Origin: Clostridium thermosuccinogenes
Lineage (GTDB): Bacteria; Bacillota; Clostridia; Acetivibrionales; DSM-5807
Direction: 5' to 3'
Assembly (NCBI RefSeq): GCF_002896855.1
Contig: NZ_CP021850.1
Coordinates: 1,885,665 to 1,949,664 of the forward strand
DNA length: 64,000 bases
This document shows, in pieces, positions 55,901 to 63,600 of this stretch. The notes under the pieces were generated by a model. That model saw only the letters and a list, made by a program, of their open reading frames with translations, ran no database searches and was not told the DNA's origin. A program made the position numbers and the translations under genes. Each line of letters begins with the position of its first letter. Within the stretch, counting starts at the first letter, position 1.

Positions 55901-56474
55901 TTATGTAAAAACCAAGGAACGCTATGAGTTTATGACATTGCAGAAAAACGATATGGAGCAGGCCGAGGAGAAGCTGAAGAAAGTTATAAATGAGATGGTT
56001 TCCACGATGAAGCGGCAATTTCTGGAGCAATTCAGGCTTATAAATGAAAACTTCAACACTGTTTTCAGAGAATTGTTTGAAGGCGGGCGAGCTGAGCTGA
56101 TACTGTCGGATCAGGAAAATGTCCTTGAGAGCGGTATAGAGATAGAGGTCCAGCCACCCGGAAAGAAGCTTCAGAACATGATGCTGCTGTCTGGTGGCGA
56201 AAGAGCATTTACAGCAATTGCCCTGTTGTTTGCAATACTGCGCTTGAGGCCGACTCCTTTCTGCATCCTGGATGAGATTGAAGCAGCCCTGGATGATGCC
56301 AATGTATACCGTTTTGCAGAGTATATCAGGAGATATTCGGACAACACCCAGTTCATCATGATAACGCACCGAAAGGGTACAATGGAAGCATCGGATACGC
56401 TTTATGGAGTGACCATGCAGGAAAGGGGAATTTCCAAGGTGGTATCCATGAAAATGGGTGAGAAGGTAAGCTGA
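52902..56474 (+). CDS. smc: Chromosome segregation ATPase SMC
   Basis: About 1190 residues, the standard length. Order: Walker A GPNGSGKSN (31-39), a long first coiled coil (about 165-500), hinge (about 510-680, ending SGSMSGGSSENKGSGILSR), a second coiled coil, then the ABC signature LSGGERAFTAIALLFAIL and Walker B FCILDEIEAALDD near the C-terminus. Together with ScpA and ScpB it compacts chromosomes. TTG 52902 is preferred (YLKRLDIQGFKSF, ribosome site GGGGTG 7 bases upstream); GTG 52893 is the alternative. The spacing to ftsY is unusually long, with tandem repeats between. Confidence 0.97.
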   Translation: MYLKRLDIQGFKSFADKISLDFNSGITSVVGPNGSGKSNIADAVRWVLGEQSAKTLRGSKMEDVIFAGTEHRKPLGFAEVSLTIENSDGTLPVEFSEVTVTRRVFRSGESEYFINKTPCRLKDVHELFLDTGIGKDGYSIIGQGKVDEILSNRSEDRRLIFEEASGIMKYKVRKQEAEKKLEQTRQNLLRINDIINELEAQLEPLRQQSETAKKYLALRETLKELEVNVYIENIDRYREKIKELEEQYSTVKENINSENRKLEAITAENREKTERLKLLKETLEIKKQEYYDLEGNNERYNSEIKLNEEKINNYLQNISRMDGEINEINQKIEHLEEEENSRKSKIQYLTNKYEEYSKKLEEYEKNLQDILESLDESERYIESLKTSIMEKMDVLSDKKLQIGNVKSHMDNIRKRKDNIDREIHELYLEKDRDNMQREDLSESVQKATEAIKEGQKVLEELNRQKEDLDRELAEKRKKQNAIRNDIQFKNSRYKMLQDMEKNLEGYNRSVRQILQACRQSPEFGKGIHGALAQLITVEQKYETAVEMSLGGALQNIVTTTEEDAKKAIEYLKSRKLGRATFLPISAVKGKYFDGSLINEIKKQEGFCGVASDLISCNPEYKGIILSFLGKVVVVEDLDSGIKMARKFGYNFRIVTLEGDVLSTSGSMSGGSSENKGSGILSRNREIIELKEETEKLSAELADLEKEIGSVIEKINSVNGDISAEEEKIRNNELIKVRDESHLNQILENIRKTDAKIDMLKQEREQLSRQEKDTADELEKYNREYAEIEKDIEETKKVVSGHQEKHKEVQTQRDNLHSDITNFKISVNSIQESIESVKEALVRITGDKEASLKSIARRDAEKAKNNEEIKMLKERNEGLKRLLKSNEVEKTGKTLEIDRISEEKDVLEEETSNIVNQITEINKNIVLLQEDFNRIEVRKAKLESEMEAVQNRMWDEYELTYTNALELKKDIGSVAQAQKKINEYRNEIRELGPVNVAAIDDYVKTKERYEFMTLQKNDMEQAEEKLKKVINEMVSTMKRQFLEQFRLINENFNTVFRELFEGGRAELILSDQENVLESGIEIEVQPPGKKLQNMMLLSGGERAFTAIALLFAILRLRPTPFCILDEIEAALDDANVYRFAEYIRRYSDNTQFIMITHRKGTMEASDTLYGVTMQERGISKVVSMKMGEKVS

Positions 56475-56566
56475 CAGGAGTATTATATGCTGTAATCAGA
56501 GGGGATATCAAAGCCCTCCAAGCGGTTAGTCTCTGCAAAATATCATTGAATTTTTAGGGATGAAAT

Positions 56567-56786
56567 ATATGTTAAAACTGCAGAGGAATGTACTGCGAGG
56601 AATGATGATAATGCTCAAAATATAGTAAAATCTACTGCAGAGGGATAAGGTTAAATGCTCAAAAAAATAATAAAAACTACTGTAGATGTATAAAGGCAAT
56701 ACTCAAAATGGCAATAAAACCTACTTTAGATGGGGAAAGTTAATGCTTAAAGCAATCAAAAAATCTTTTATATAGGATAAATGTAT
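56567..56786 (+). repeat. Tandem 44-bp repeats between smc and ftsY
   Basis: Copies begin at 56611, 56655, 56699 and 56743, exactly 44 bases apart, each opening with ATGCTCAAAA or a variant; a more worn copy may precede at 56567. The first three contain CTACTGCAG, CTACTGTAG or CTACTTTAG, a short palindrome-like core. The copies are contiguous with no unique spacers, so this is not a CRISPR array. They end about 35 bases before the ftsY start. Confidence 0.8.
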
Positions 56787-56822
56787 AATAAACAAACAAC
56801 ATTGAAAGGAAAGATGCAAGCC

Positions 56823-57731
56823 ATGGGTTTTTTTGACAAACTTAAGGAAGGACTTCAAAAAACGAGAAAGGGAATAACGGAGAAAATCGATCAGATGCTG
56901 GTTTCTTTCGGAAAAATCGATGACGATCTGTTCGATGAGCTGGAAGAAATCCTTATCACCTCCGATGTGGGCGTAGAGACCAGTACCCGGATAATAGAGG
57001 ATATGAAAAAGAAGGTCAGGGAAAGAAAAATAACCGATGCCTCGAAGGTAAGGGAGCTTTTGAAGGAGGAGCTTACAGAAATCCTCGGAATTGATAATTC
57101 GGAGCTGAAATTAGACACTCAACCGTCGGTCATAATCGTAATAGGTGTAAACGGTGTCGGCAAGACGACCTCCATAGGCAAGATAGCCCATTCCCTGAAG
57201 CAGAGGGGTAAAAAAGTCATCCTCGCAGCAGGAGATACATTTAGGGCAGCTGCGATAGATCAGCTCAATGTCTGGGCCAATAGGGTGGGTGTTGACATAA
57301 TTAAGCATACCGAAGGCTCCGATCCGGCAGCAGTGATCTATGATGCCGTGCAAGCTGCAAAAGCCCGCAAGGCGGATGTGCTTATTTGCGATACTGCCGG
57401 AAGGCTTCATACAAAGAAAAATCTGATGGAAGAGCTAAAGAAGATATCCAGAATACTGGACAGGGAACTCCCGGGAGCCAGCCGTGAAACATTGCTGGTG
57501 CTGGATGCCACCACAGGACAGAATGCGGTGCAGCAGGCCAAGATATTTAACGAATCGGCAGACATTACCGGAATAGTGCTGACCAAGCTGGATGGTACTG
57601 CCAAAGGCGGAATTGTGATATCCGTAAAATCGGGGCTGAATATACCGGTGAAGCTTATCGGTGTCGGGGAAGGGCTGGATGATCTCCAGAGGTTTGACTC
57701 CAGGGAGTTTGTAGAAGCTTTGTTCTCATAA
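56823..57731 (+). CDS. ftsY: Signal recognition particle receptor FtsY
   Basis: About 302 residues; the SRP receptor GTPase at the membrane. Seen: N domain (MGFFDKLKEGLQKTRKGI ...), G1 GVNGVGKTTSIGK (108-120), AGDTFRAAAIDQL, CDTAGRLHTKKNLMEEL, TKLDGTAKGG and GVGEGLDDLQRFD. The long acidic N-terminal A domain of some bacteria is absent, as usual in Firmicutes. ATG 56823 gives the family N-terminus; ATG 56814, nearer to AAAGGAAA, is possible. Confidence 0.95.
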   Translation: MGFFDKLKEGLQKTRKGITEKIDQMLVSFGKIDDDLFDELEEILITSDVGVETSTRIIEDMKKKVRERKITDASKVRELLKEELTEILGIDNSELKLDTQPSVIIVIGVNGVGKTTSIGKIAHSLKQRGKKVILAAGDTFRAAAIDQLNVWANRVGVDIIKHTEGSDPAAVIYDAVQAAKARKADVLICDTAGRLHTKKNLMEELKKISRILDRELPGASRETLLVLDATTGQNAVQQAKIFNESADITGIVLTKLDGTAKGGIVISVKSGLNIPVKLIGVGEGLDDLQRFDSREFVEALFS

Positions 57732-57799
57732 TCCCGGGCATTTGCTGATATAAATGCTCTGCTAGATTATGTTTACTGAAAGTTACTATATTTAAGTCC

Positions 57800-57856
57800 T
57801 TGACAAAAGGTGGCTCATAACTTTATAATAAGGTGTAAAGTAAAAATGCTTTACAC
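57800..57856 (+). promoter_or_regulatory. ylxM-ffh promoter with palindrome at the transcription start
   Basis: TTGACA (57800-57805), 18 bases, TATAAT (57824-57829). GTGTAAAG (57833-57840) and CTTTACAC (57849-57856) form a perfect 8-bp inverted repeat at about +1 to +21, just before the ribosome site. It may be an operator, perhaps for YlxM itself, or a 5' mRNA hairpin. Confidence 0.7.
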
Positions 57857-57870
57857 GAAAAGGGATTATA

Positions 57871-58227
57871 ATGAATAGTGTATTTGAAATATCCTTACTG
57901 CTTGACTTTTATGGCCAATTGCTTACCAAAAGGCAATATGAGATTCTCGATCTGCATTACAACAGCGATTATTCGTTGGGGGAAATCGGAGAGTACTTTA
58001 ATATAAGCAGGCAGGGGGTATATGACAATATAAAAAGAGGTAAAGCGGCATTGAACAAATTTGAGCAGAAGATGGGCCTGGTGCAGAAGTTCATGGAACA
58101 AAAGCACAGGGCGGAGGAAGTGCTGGTTTATCTCAAGAGAATTGACGCAAGTAAGCTGAGCAGTGAAGACAGACAGAATTTGGAAAAGGTGATAGATGGC
58201 ATAACGGAGATTATAAGCAAGTTTTAG
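57871..58227 (+). CDS. ylxM: YlxM family DNA-binding protein (UPF0122)
   Basis: A 118-residue protein with a sigma-70 region-4-like helix-turn-helix: LLTKRQYEILDLHYNSDYSLGEIGEYFNISRQGVYDNIKRGKAALNKFE (residues 16-66), followed by a helical tail. YlxM is always found before ffh in Firmicutes and has been linked to SRP function and regulation. GAAAAGGG lies before the ATG. The palindrome in its promoter could be its own target (inference). ffh follows 36 bases later. Confidence 0.93.
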   Translation: MNSVFEISLLLDFYGQLLTKRQYEILDLHYNSDYSLGEIGEYFNISRQGVYDNIKRGKAALNKFEQKMGLVQKFMEQKHRAEEVLVYLKRIDASKLSSEDRQNLEKVIDGITEIISKF

Positions 58228-58263
58228 TGGTTATTTACTGTTTATCCAGGAGGATTTATATAT

Positions 58264-59631
58264 ATGGCATTATTTGAAAACCTGTCGGGAAAGCTTCAGG
58301 AAACTATAAAAAAGCTTCGTGGTCAGGGAAGGGTAACTGAAAAAGATGTGAAAGAGATGATGCGGGAAATCAAGCTCGCGCTTCTCGAAGCTGATGTTAA
58401 TTTCAAGGTGGTTAAGGACTTCATAAATAAAGTGTCGGAAAGGGCTGTCGGCCAGGATGTTTTGGAAAGCCTTACGCCTGGACAGCAGGTTGTAAAGATA
58501 GTCCATGAAGAGCTGATAGAGCTGATGGGCCGGGAGCAGAGCAAGATAACCTTTTCGCCTAAACCTCCATCGGTTTATATGATGGTGGGCTTGCAGGGAG
58601 CCGGAAAAACCACCACCACCGGAAAGCTGGCAGGTTTGCTGCGGAAGCAGGGCAAGAATCCCCTTCTGGTTGCCTGTGACATCTATAGGCCGGCTGCTAT
58701 AAAGCAGCTTCAGGTAGTAGGGGATCAACTCAATATTCCGGTTTTTTCAATGGGAGACAAGGTTAACCCGGTGGATATAGCAAAAGCTGCCGTCGAGCAT
58801 GCAAAAAGCAAGCAGCATGACGTAGTCATAATAGATACGGCAGGACGCCTTCATATCAATGAAGAATTGATGGAAGAGCTTCATAATATAAAAGATGCTG
58901 TAAACCCCCAGGAAATATTGCTGGTGGTAGATGCCATGACCGGTCAGGATGCCGTCAATGTCGCTCAGAGCTTTAACGAAAAGCTGGGAATAGACGGAAC
59001 CGTGCTGACAAAGCTGGATGGAGACACCAGAGGCGGAGCTGCATTGTCCGTCAGGGCGGTAACCGGCAAACCTATAAAGTTTGCGGCCACAGGGGAAAAA
59101 TTGGGCGATATCGAGCCATTTTACCCTGATAGAATGGCGTCCAGAATCCTGGGGATGGGCGATGTATTAAGCCTGATTGAAAAAGCCCAGGAGAGCTTCG
59201 ACGAGAAAAAAGCTCTGGAACTGGAAAAGAAAATGCGCACCATGCAGTTTACTCTGGATGATTTTCTGGAGCAGATGCAGCAGGTGAAAAAGATGGGGTC
59301 TCTCGACCAGGTGTTGGGAATGATCCCCGGCCTTAATCCGAAAGCTCTCGGGAATATTGACACCGAGCAGAATGAAAAGAAGATGAAGCATGTGGAAGCG
59401 ATCATAAAATCAATGACAAAACAGGAACGAAATGATCCTTCCATCATCAATGGAAGCAGGAGAAAGAGAATAGCAGCCGGAAGCGGTACATCGGTTCAGG
59501 AAGTGAATAAGCTCCTGAAAGATTTTGAAGAGATGAAAAAGCTGTTCAAAATGATGAACGATATGGGTAAGCGCGCCAGCAAGGGCAAAGGCTTCGGAAA
59601 AGGCTTCGGCAAGTTTAAAATGCCGTTTTGA
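58264..59631 (+). CDS. ffh: Signal recognition particle protein Ffh
   Basis: A 455-residue GTPase that binds SRP RNA and signal sequences. Seen: N domain (1-90), G1 GLQGAGKTTTTGK (109-121), DIYRPAAIKQL, DTAGRLHINEELMEEL, TKLDGDTRGGAAL, and a Met-rich M domain (about 300-440: MRTMQFTLDDFLEQMQQVKKMG, INGSRRKRIAAGSGTSVQEVN), with a basic Gly-Lys-Phe tail. AGGAGG lies 9 bases before the start. Confidence 0.98.
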   Translation: MALFENLSGKLQETIKKLRGQGRVTEKDVKEMMREIKLALLEADVNFKVVKDFINKVSERAVGQDVLESLTPGQQVVKIVHEELIELMGREQSKITFSPKPPSVYMMVGLQGAGKTTTTGKLAGLLRKQGKNPLLVACDIYRPAAIKQLQVVGDQLNIPVFSMGDKVNPVDIAKAAVEHAKSKQHDVVIIDTAGRLHINEELMEELHNIKDAVNPQEILLVVDAMTGQDAVNVAQSFNEKLGIDGTVLTKLDGDTRGGAALSVRAVTGKPIKFAATGEKLGDIEPFYPDRMASRILGMGDVLSLIEKAQESFDEKKALELEKKMRTMQFTLDDFLEQMQQVKKMGSLDQVLGMIPGLNPKALGNIDTEQNEKKMKHVEAIIKSMTKQERNDPSIINGSRRKRIAAGSGTSVQEVNKLLKDFEEMKKLFKMMNDMGKRASKGKGFGKGFGKFKMPF

Positions 59632-59677
59632 TGGATTGATCCTGTAAGGACATTTTAATCTGTTGGTAATTAAATAT

Positions 59678-59709
59678 GAATAGTAGACAATGTATATTGT
59701 TCATTATTC
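59678..59709 (+). repeat. AT-rich hairpin before rpsP
   Basis: 14 bases (59678-59691) pair with 59696-59709 around loop GTAT, with two G-T pairs and one mismatch. It lies between ffh and rpsP; without G/C it is a weak terminator candidate. Confidence 0.35.
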
Positions 59710-59757
59710 AATATTTTAATTAATATTATCGATGATTTGCAGAAAGGGGTGACAAAA

Positions 59758-60003
59758 ATGGCAGTTAAAATCAGATTAAAGAGAATTGGAGCTAAAAAGA
59801 ATCCATTCTATAGAGTTGTTGTTGCTGATTCAAGGTATCCCAGGGATGGAAGGTTTATAGAGGAAATAGGTACTTACAATCCTATGGTTGAACCTGCAGA
59901 GGTACGCATTGATAGCGAGAAGGCAAAAACTTGGTTGAAAAATGGTGCCCAACCTACAGATACAGTAAGAGCACTTTTGAAGAAGTCTGGAGTAATAGAG
60001 TAA
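59758..60003 (+). CDS. rpsP: Ribosomal protein S16
   Basis: An 81-residue 30S protein. [40 protein letters not shown] is the family signature. ATG 59758 has AAAGGGGTG 5-6 bases upstream; the in-frame start at 59737 would include it. It heads the rpsP-khpA-rimM-trmD-rplS ribosome block. Confidence 0.98.
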   Translation: MAVKIRLKRIGAKKNPFYRVVVADSRYPRDGRFIEEIGTYNPMVEPAEVRIDSEKAKTWLKNGAQPTDTVRALLKKSGVIE

Positions 60004-60040
60004 TATTTGACAATCATGAGCTTTACGGGAGGTAGTACCA

Positions 60041-60271
60041 ATGAAAGAACTTCTCGAATCGATAGCAAAAGCCCTGGTAGATTATCCAGACGAAGTGTCT
60101 GTAAATGAGGTGGAAGGCGAGAAATCGCTGATACTCGAATTGAAAGTCTCAAAAGAGGATATGGGAAAGGTAATCGGAAAACAGGGCAGGATTGCAAAAG
60201 CAATAAGAACCGTTGTAAAAGCGGCAGCAGTAAAAGAAGATAAAAGAGTTGTTGTAGAGATTATTCAATAA
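60041..60271 (+). CDS. khpA: KH-domain RNA-binding protein KhpA (YlqC)
   Basis: A 76-residue single KH domain with the GxxG loop in IGKQGRIAKAIRTVVKAAA. KhpA works with KhpB in RNA binding and cell-wall/division control in Firmicutes. Position between rpsP and rimM is conserved. GGGAGG lies before the ATG. Confidence 0.95.
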   Translation: MKELLESIAKALVDYPDEVSVNEVEGEKSLILELKVSKEDMGKVIGKQGRIAKAIRTVVKAAAVKEDKRVVVEIIQ

Positions 60272-60335
60272 AGGAAAGGGGACAGTGAAATGTCCTCTTT
60301 TCTTAAAATTACTGGTAAAAGCGCGGTGAATATTG

Positions 60336-60851
60336 ATGCAGCAATATCTGGACGTGGGAAAGATAATAAACACCCATGGCGTCAGAGGTGAGGTAAAGGT
60401 ATTTCCTTTGACGGATGACCCTCAAAGGTTTAAAAAACTGAAGTGGGTTTATATAGAAAGGCAATCATCTTTGGACAAGCTTAATATTGAAGGAGTAAAG
60501 TTCTTTAAGAATTTAGTCATTATAAAGTTTGAGGGCATAGATGATGCAAATTCTGCTGAAACTCTCAAAAACCTGAGTTTGAAGGTGGACCGGGAACATG
60601 CGGTGAAACTGCCGAAGGACACTTATTTTATCGCAGACATAATCGGCTGTGAGGTTTTTGAGGAGGATACCAGGCTGGGTATTGTGGAAGATGTGCTGCA
60701 AACCGGAAGCAACGATGTATATGTGGTGAAAAGGGAAAACAAAAGGGATATCCTCATACCTGCGTTAAAAAGCGTGGTAACGGAGGTGTCCATTCCGGAT
60801 AGAAAAATAAAGGTTGTGCTCCCGGAAGGATTGAAGGAAGATGAAGTTTGA
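60336..60851 (+). CDS. rimM: Ribosome maturation factor RimM
   Basis: About 171 residues. The N-terminal beta-barrel (LDVGKIINTHGVRGEVKVFPLTDDPQRF) and the C-terminal PRC-barrel domain (DIIGCEVFEEDTRLGIVEDVLQTGSNDVYVV) are both present. RimM binds S19 and helps 30S assembly. ATG 60336 is chosen; TTG 60333 immediately before is possible. It overlaps trmD by 11 bases. Confidence 0.95.
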   Translation: MQQYLDVGKIINTHGVRGEVKVFPLTDDPQRFKKLKWVYIERQSSLDKLNIEGVKFFKNLVIIKFEGIDDANSAETLKNLSLKVDREHAVKLPKDTYFIADIIGCEVFEEDTRLGIVEDVLQTGSNDVYVVKRENKRDILIPALKSVVTEVSIPDRKIKVVLPEGLKEDEV

Positions 60852-61569
60852 CATACTTACCCTGTTTCCCGAAATATTTGATGCTGTTTTGAAGGAAAGC
60901 ATAATAGGAAGGGCACAGGAGAAAAATATCATTGAAGTTAATGCGATTAACATACGGGATTTCACCCTGGACAAGCACAGGAAAGTGGATGACTATCCTT
61001 ACGGTGGCGGAACAGGCATGGTCATGATGGCACAGCCCATATATGATGCATATATGTCGATAGTGGAAAAGCTGGATTACAAGCCGAAGGTAATATACCT
61101 GAGCCCCCAGGGGAAGCTTTTCAACCAGAGCATGGCTGAAAGGTTGAAGGAAGAAAAGCATCTTATCCTTCTCTGCGGCCATTATGAGGGAATTGATGAG
61201 CGGATTATCGAAGAGATAGTGGATGAGGAAGTTTCCATCGGGGATTATGTCCTGACAGGAGGAGAGCTTCCGGCTATGGTGCTCATCGATTGCATAAGCC
61301 GCCTCGTGCCGGGAGTGCTGGCAAAGGAAGAAGCCTATCTGGATGAATCCCTGAACAACGGCATGCTGGAATACCCGCAGTATACCCGCCCTTATGAGTT
61401 TAAAGGAAGAAAAGTGCCGGATATATTGCTTTCAGGCCATCATGCCAATATAAACAAGTGGAGACGCCGGCAATCCATAAAAAGAACATATCTCAAAAGG
61501 CCGGATCTCTTCAGCCAACTGAATTTGAGTGATGAAGACAGGAAACTATTAGAAGAAGATTTGCGTTAA
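60841..61569 (+). CDS. trmD: tRNA (guanine-N1-)-methyltransferase TrmD
   Basis: A 242-residue SPOUT enzyme that methylates G37 of tRNAs and prevents frameshifting. Seen: FDILTLFPEIFDAVLKESIIGRA, DDYPYGGGTGMVMMAQPIYDA, ILLCGHYEGIDERI, and the trefoil-knot segment SIGDYVLTGGELPAMVLIDCISRLVPG. Coupled to rimM by overlap. Confidence 0.98.
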   Translation: MKFDILTLFPEIFDAVLKESIIGRAQEKNIIEVNAINIRDFTLDKHRKVDDYPYGGGTGMVMMAQPIYDAYMSIVEKLDYKPKVIYLSPQGKLFNQSMAERLKEEKHLILLCGHYEGIDERIIEEIVDEEVSIGDYVLTGGELPAMVLIDCISRLVPGVLAKEEAYLDESLNNGMLEYPQYTRPYEFKGRKVPDILLSGHHANINKWRRRQSIKRTYLKRPDLFSQLNLSDEDRKLLEEDLR

Positions 61570-61574
61570 AATGA

Positions 61575-61675
61575 TTTACAACAAAAATTTCATATGATAT
61601 AATACTTACCGTGTGAATTACGGACGGTCCTCTGTTTGAAATACAAGAACGTCTAGGAAGGAAGGAGGAAACCTA
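61575..61675 (+). promoter_or_regulatory. rplS promoter and possible L19 leader
   Basis: TTTACA (61575-61580), 17 bases, TATAAT (61598-61603). The roughly 65-base transcript leader holds GACG/CGTC complementary ends (about 61623-61655) and lies where L19 autoregulatory leaders occur in Firmicutes. The leader assignment is inference from position and a weak fold. Confidence 0.55.
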
Positions 61676-62020
61676 ATGGATATTATTAAGGCTTTGGAGC
61701 AAGAACAGTTGAGAACTGATCTTCCTGCAATAGAGATAGGTGATCTTGTTAAGGTTCATGTAAAGATCAAAGAAGGAAGCAGAGAAAGAATTCAGGTTTT
61801 TGATGGAACAGTAATCGCCATGAAAGGCGAAGGTTTAAAGGAAACTTTCACAGTTAGAAGAATTTCCTACGGCGTAGGGGTAGAGAAGATTTTCCCAAAA
61901 CACTCCCCCAATATCGCTAAGATTGAGATAGTAAGAAAAGGTAAGGTTAGAAGAGCTAAGCTCTACTACCTGCGTGACAGAGTTGGTAAGGCATCAAAGG
62001 TTAAAGAAAGACTTGTATAA
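61676..62020 (+). CDS. rplS: Ribosomal protein L19
   Basis: A 114-residue 50S protein at the 30S interface. [29 protein letters not shown] and [39 protein letters not shown] are diagnostic. GGAAGGAGG lies upstream of the ATG. It has its own promoter inside the operon. Confidence 0.98.
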   Translation: MDIIKALEQEQLRTDLPAIEIGDLVKVHVKIKEGSRERIQVFDGTVIAMKGEGLKETFTVRRISYGVGVEKIFPKHSPNIAKIEIVRKGKVRRAKLYYLRDRVGKASKVKERLV

Positions 62021-62032
62021 AGAAAAATATTG

Positions 62033-62070
62033 CATATAATAAAGGGGACGAAGGTCCCTTTTATTATATG
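62033..62070 (+). terminator. Long hairpin between rplS and lepB
   Basis: A 17-bp stem with one G-T pair (62033-62049 with 62054-62070) and a 4-base loop. The right arm is T-rich (CCCTTTTATTATATG). It may end or attenuate transcription from rplS. It covers the in-frame ATG at 62068, which is therefore not the lepB start. Confidence 0.65.
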
Positions 62071-62103
62071 GAAATTCTATACATAGCAAGGTTGGAGAAA
62101 ATT

Positions 62104-62694
62104 ATGGAATCTAATAAAGTTTCACCGGAATCGGAAAACAAGAAAAATAGTTTGCTAAAAGAAGCTTTACAATGGGTGCTGGCCATAGGTATAGCAGTCG
62201 TGCTGGCATTTTTGATAAGAGGTTTTGTATTTGAACAGGCTCTTGTCATGGGAGATTCAATGCAGGATACCCTGTTTGACAAGCAGCGCCTGATTGTTTA
62301 TAAAACAGGATATTTCTTTCATCCTCCGGAAAGGGGAGACATAATTATTCTGGAATATCAGAAAGGCTCTTTTAAGTTTCTTCCTGTTCCTGACCCGAAC
62401 GAAATTGATTATATTAAAAGAGTCATAGGCTTGCCGGGGGATGTGGTGGATATAAAGGACGGCAGTGTGTATGTAAACGGGGAAAAGCTTGACGAACCCT
62501 ATGCCAAAGGAAGGACAGAACCTTACGGAATGGAGTTTCCGATAACAATACCTGAAAACAAGGTTTTTGTTTTGGGTGACAACAGGGAAAACAGCAGTGA
62601 CAGCAGGCAGATAGGGCTTATTGATTTTGATCGCATAAAAGGAAAAGCTGTTTTCAGGATATACCCATTAAAGGATTTTGGTACTATATATTAG
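62104..62694 (+). CDS. lepB: Signal peptidase I
   Basis: About 196 residues; cleaves signal peptides of exported proteins. One N-terminal membrane helix (ALQWVLAIGIAVVLAFLI), catalytic Ser52 in VMGDSMQDTL and general-base Lys105 in DYIKRVIGLPGD, then FVLGDNRENSSDSR. The usual Pro after SMx is Asp here (SMQDTL), a modest departure. ATG 62104 has GGTTGGAG before it. It stands in the usual rplS-lepB-rbgA order. Confidence 0.95.
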   Translation: MESNKVSPESENKKNSLLKEALQWVLAIGIAVVLAFLIRGFVFEQALVMGDSMQDTLFDKQRLIVYKTGYFFHPPERGDIIILEYQKGSFKFLPVPDPNEIDYIKRVIGLPGDVVDIKDGSVYVNGEKLDEPYAKGRTEPYGMEFPITIPENKVFVLGDNRENSSDSRQIGLIDFDRIKGKAVFRIYPLKDFGTIY

Positions 62695-62713
62695 CATATG
62701 CAGGGAGGAAATG

Positions 62714-63583
62714 ATGAACATACAGTGGTTTCCCGGACATATGGCGAAAACCCGCAGGTTGCTCGCGGAAAACCTTAAACTCGTAGATATTGTAATAGAG
62801 CTTTTGGATGCGAGAATACCAGCTAGCAGTAAGAATCCGGAAATTGACGAGATTATTAAAAATAAGCCAAGGGTAGTTGCATTAAACAAGTCGGATCTGG
62901 CCGACGGCGAAATATCGAAGGAATGGAGTAAATGGTATAGCTCACAGGGTTATACCAATATTTTTATTGATGCTGTAAGGGGTACCGGCATTAATGAACT
63001 TAAAAGCAGGCTGCGCACAATGATGAAGGACAGAAGGGAAAAAGACCTTCAAAGGGGAAGGATATTCAGACCGATAAGGACCATGGTGGTGGGCATACCC
63101 AACGTGGGGAAATCCTCCTTCATCAATAAGATTGCCGGCCGGGCCAGCGCAGCGACGGGAGACAGGCCTGGTGTCACCCGCAGCAAGCAGTGGATAAGGC
63201 TAAATGAGGAGATTGAGCTTCTTGATACTCCAGGAATATTGTGGCCCAAGTTCGATGACCAGCAGGTGGCCTTAAATCTTGCTTTTACAGGGGCGATAAA
63301 GGATGACATATTGGACACGACAGAGATTGCGGGCAAGCTCATGGAGCAACTAAGCCTGACTTATCCGGACAGCTTGAAAGGAAGGTTCAAGCTGGAGTCC
63401 CTGGAAGGCAAGGATGGAATAACCTTGCTGGAGGAAGCCGGAAGGAAAAGGGGATGCATCATTTCCGGCGGCGAGATTGATTATTCCAGGATTGCTTCCA
63501 TCGTGCTGGATGAGTTCCGGGCGGGAAAAATCGGAAGGATAACGCTGGAGAGGCCGCCTGAAAGCTTAGGGAAGGAAAGTTGA
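62714..63583 (+). CDS. rbgA: Ribosome biogenesis GTPase RbgA (YlqF)
   Basis: About 289 residues; a late 50S-assembly GTPase. Circularly permuted G motifs: NKSD (G4, 58-61) precedes GIPNVGKSS (G1, 127-135) and DTPG (G3, 171-174). The N-terminus [16 protein letters not shown] is the YlqF signature. ATG 62714 follows GGGAGGAA; ATG 62711 is adjacent. The stop is next to the start region of rnhB. Confidence 0.97.
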   Translation: MNIQWFPGHMAKTRRLLAENLKLVDIVIELLDARIPASSKNPEIDEIIKNKPRVVALNKSDLADGEISKEWSKWYSSQGYTNIFIDAVRGTGINELKSRLRTMMKDRREKDLQRGRIFRPIRTMVVGIPNVGKSSFINKIAGRASAATGDRPGVTRSKQWIRLNEEIELLDTPGILWPKFDDQQVALNLAFTGAIKDDILDTTEIAGKLMEQLSLTYPDSLKGRFKLESLEGKDGITLLEEAGRKRGCIISGGEIDYSRIASIVLDEFRAGKIGRITLERPPESLGKES

Positions 63584-63600
63584 AAACGGTGGATGGTCAA

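Noticed and set aside
55542-56369. 275-codon open frame on the minus strand inside smc
   Set aside because: It lies fully within the conserved C-terminal part of SMC, has no ribosome site and its translation shows low-complexity, Leu/Ile/Phe-rich sequence typical of antisense frames.
56567-56786. CRISPR array
   Set aside because: The 44-bp units are contiguous and degenerate, with no spacers and no cas genes in the window.
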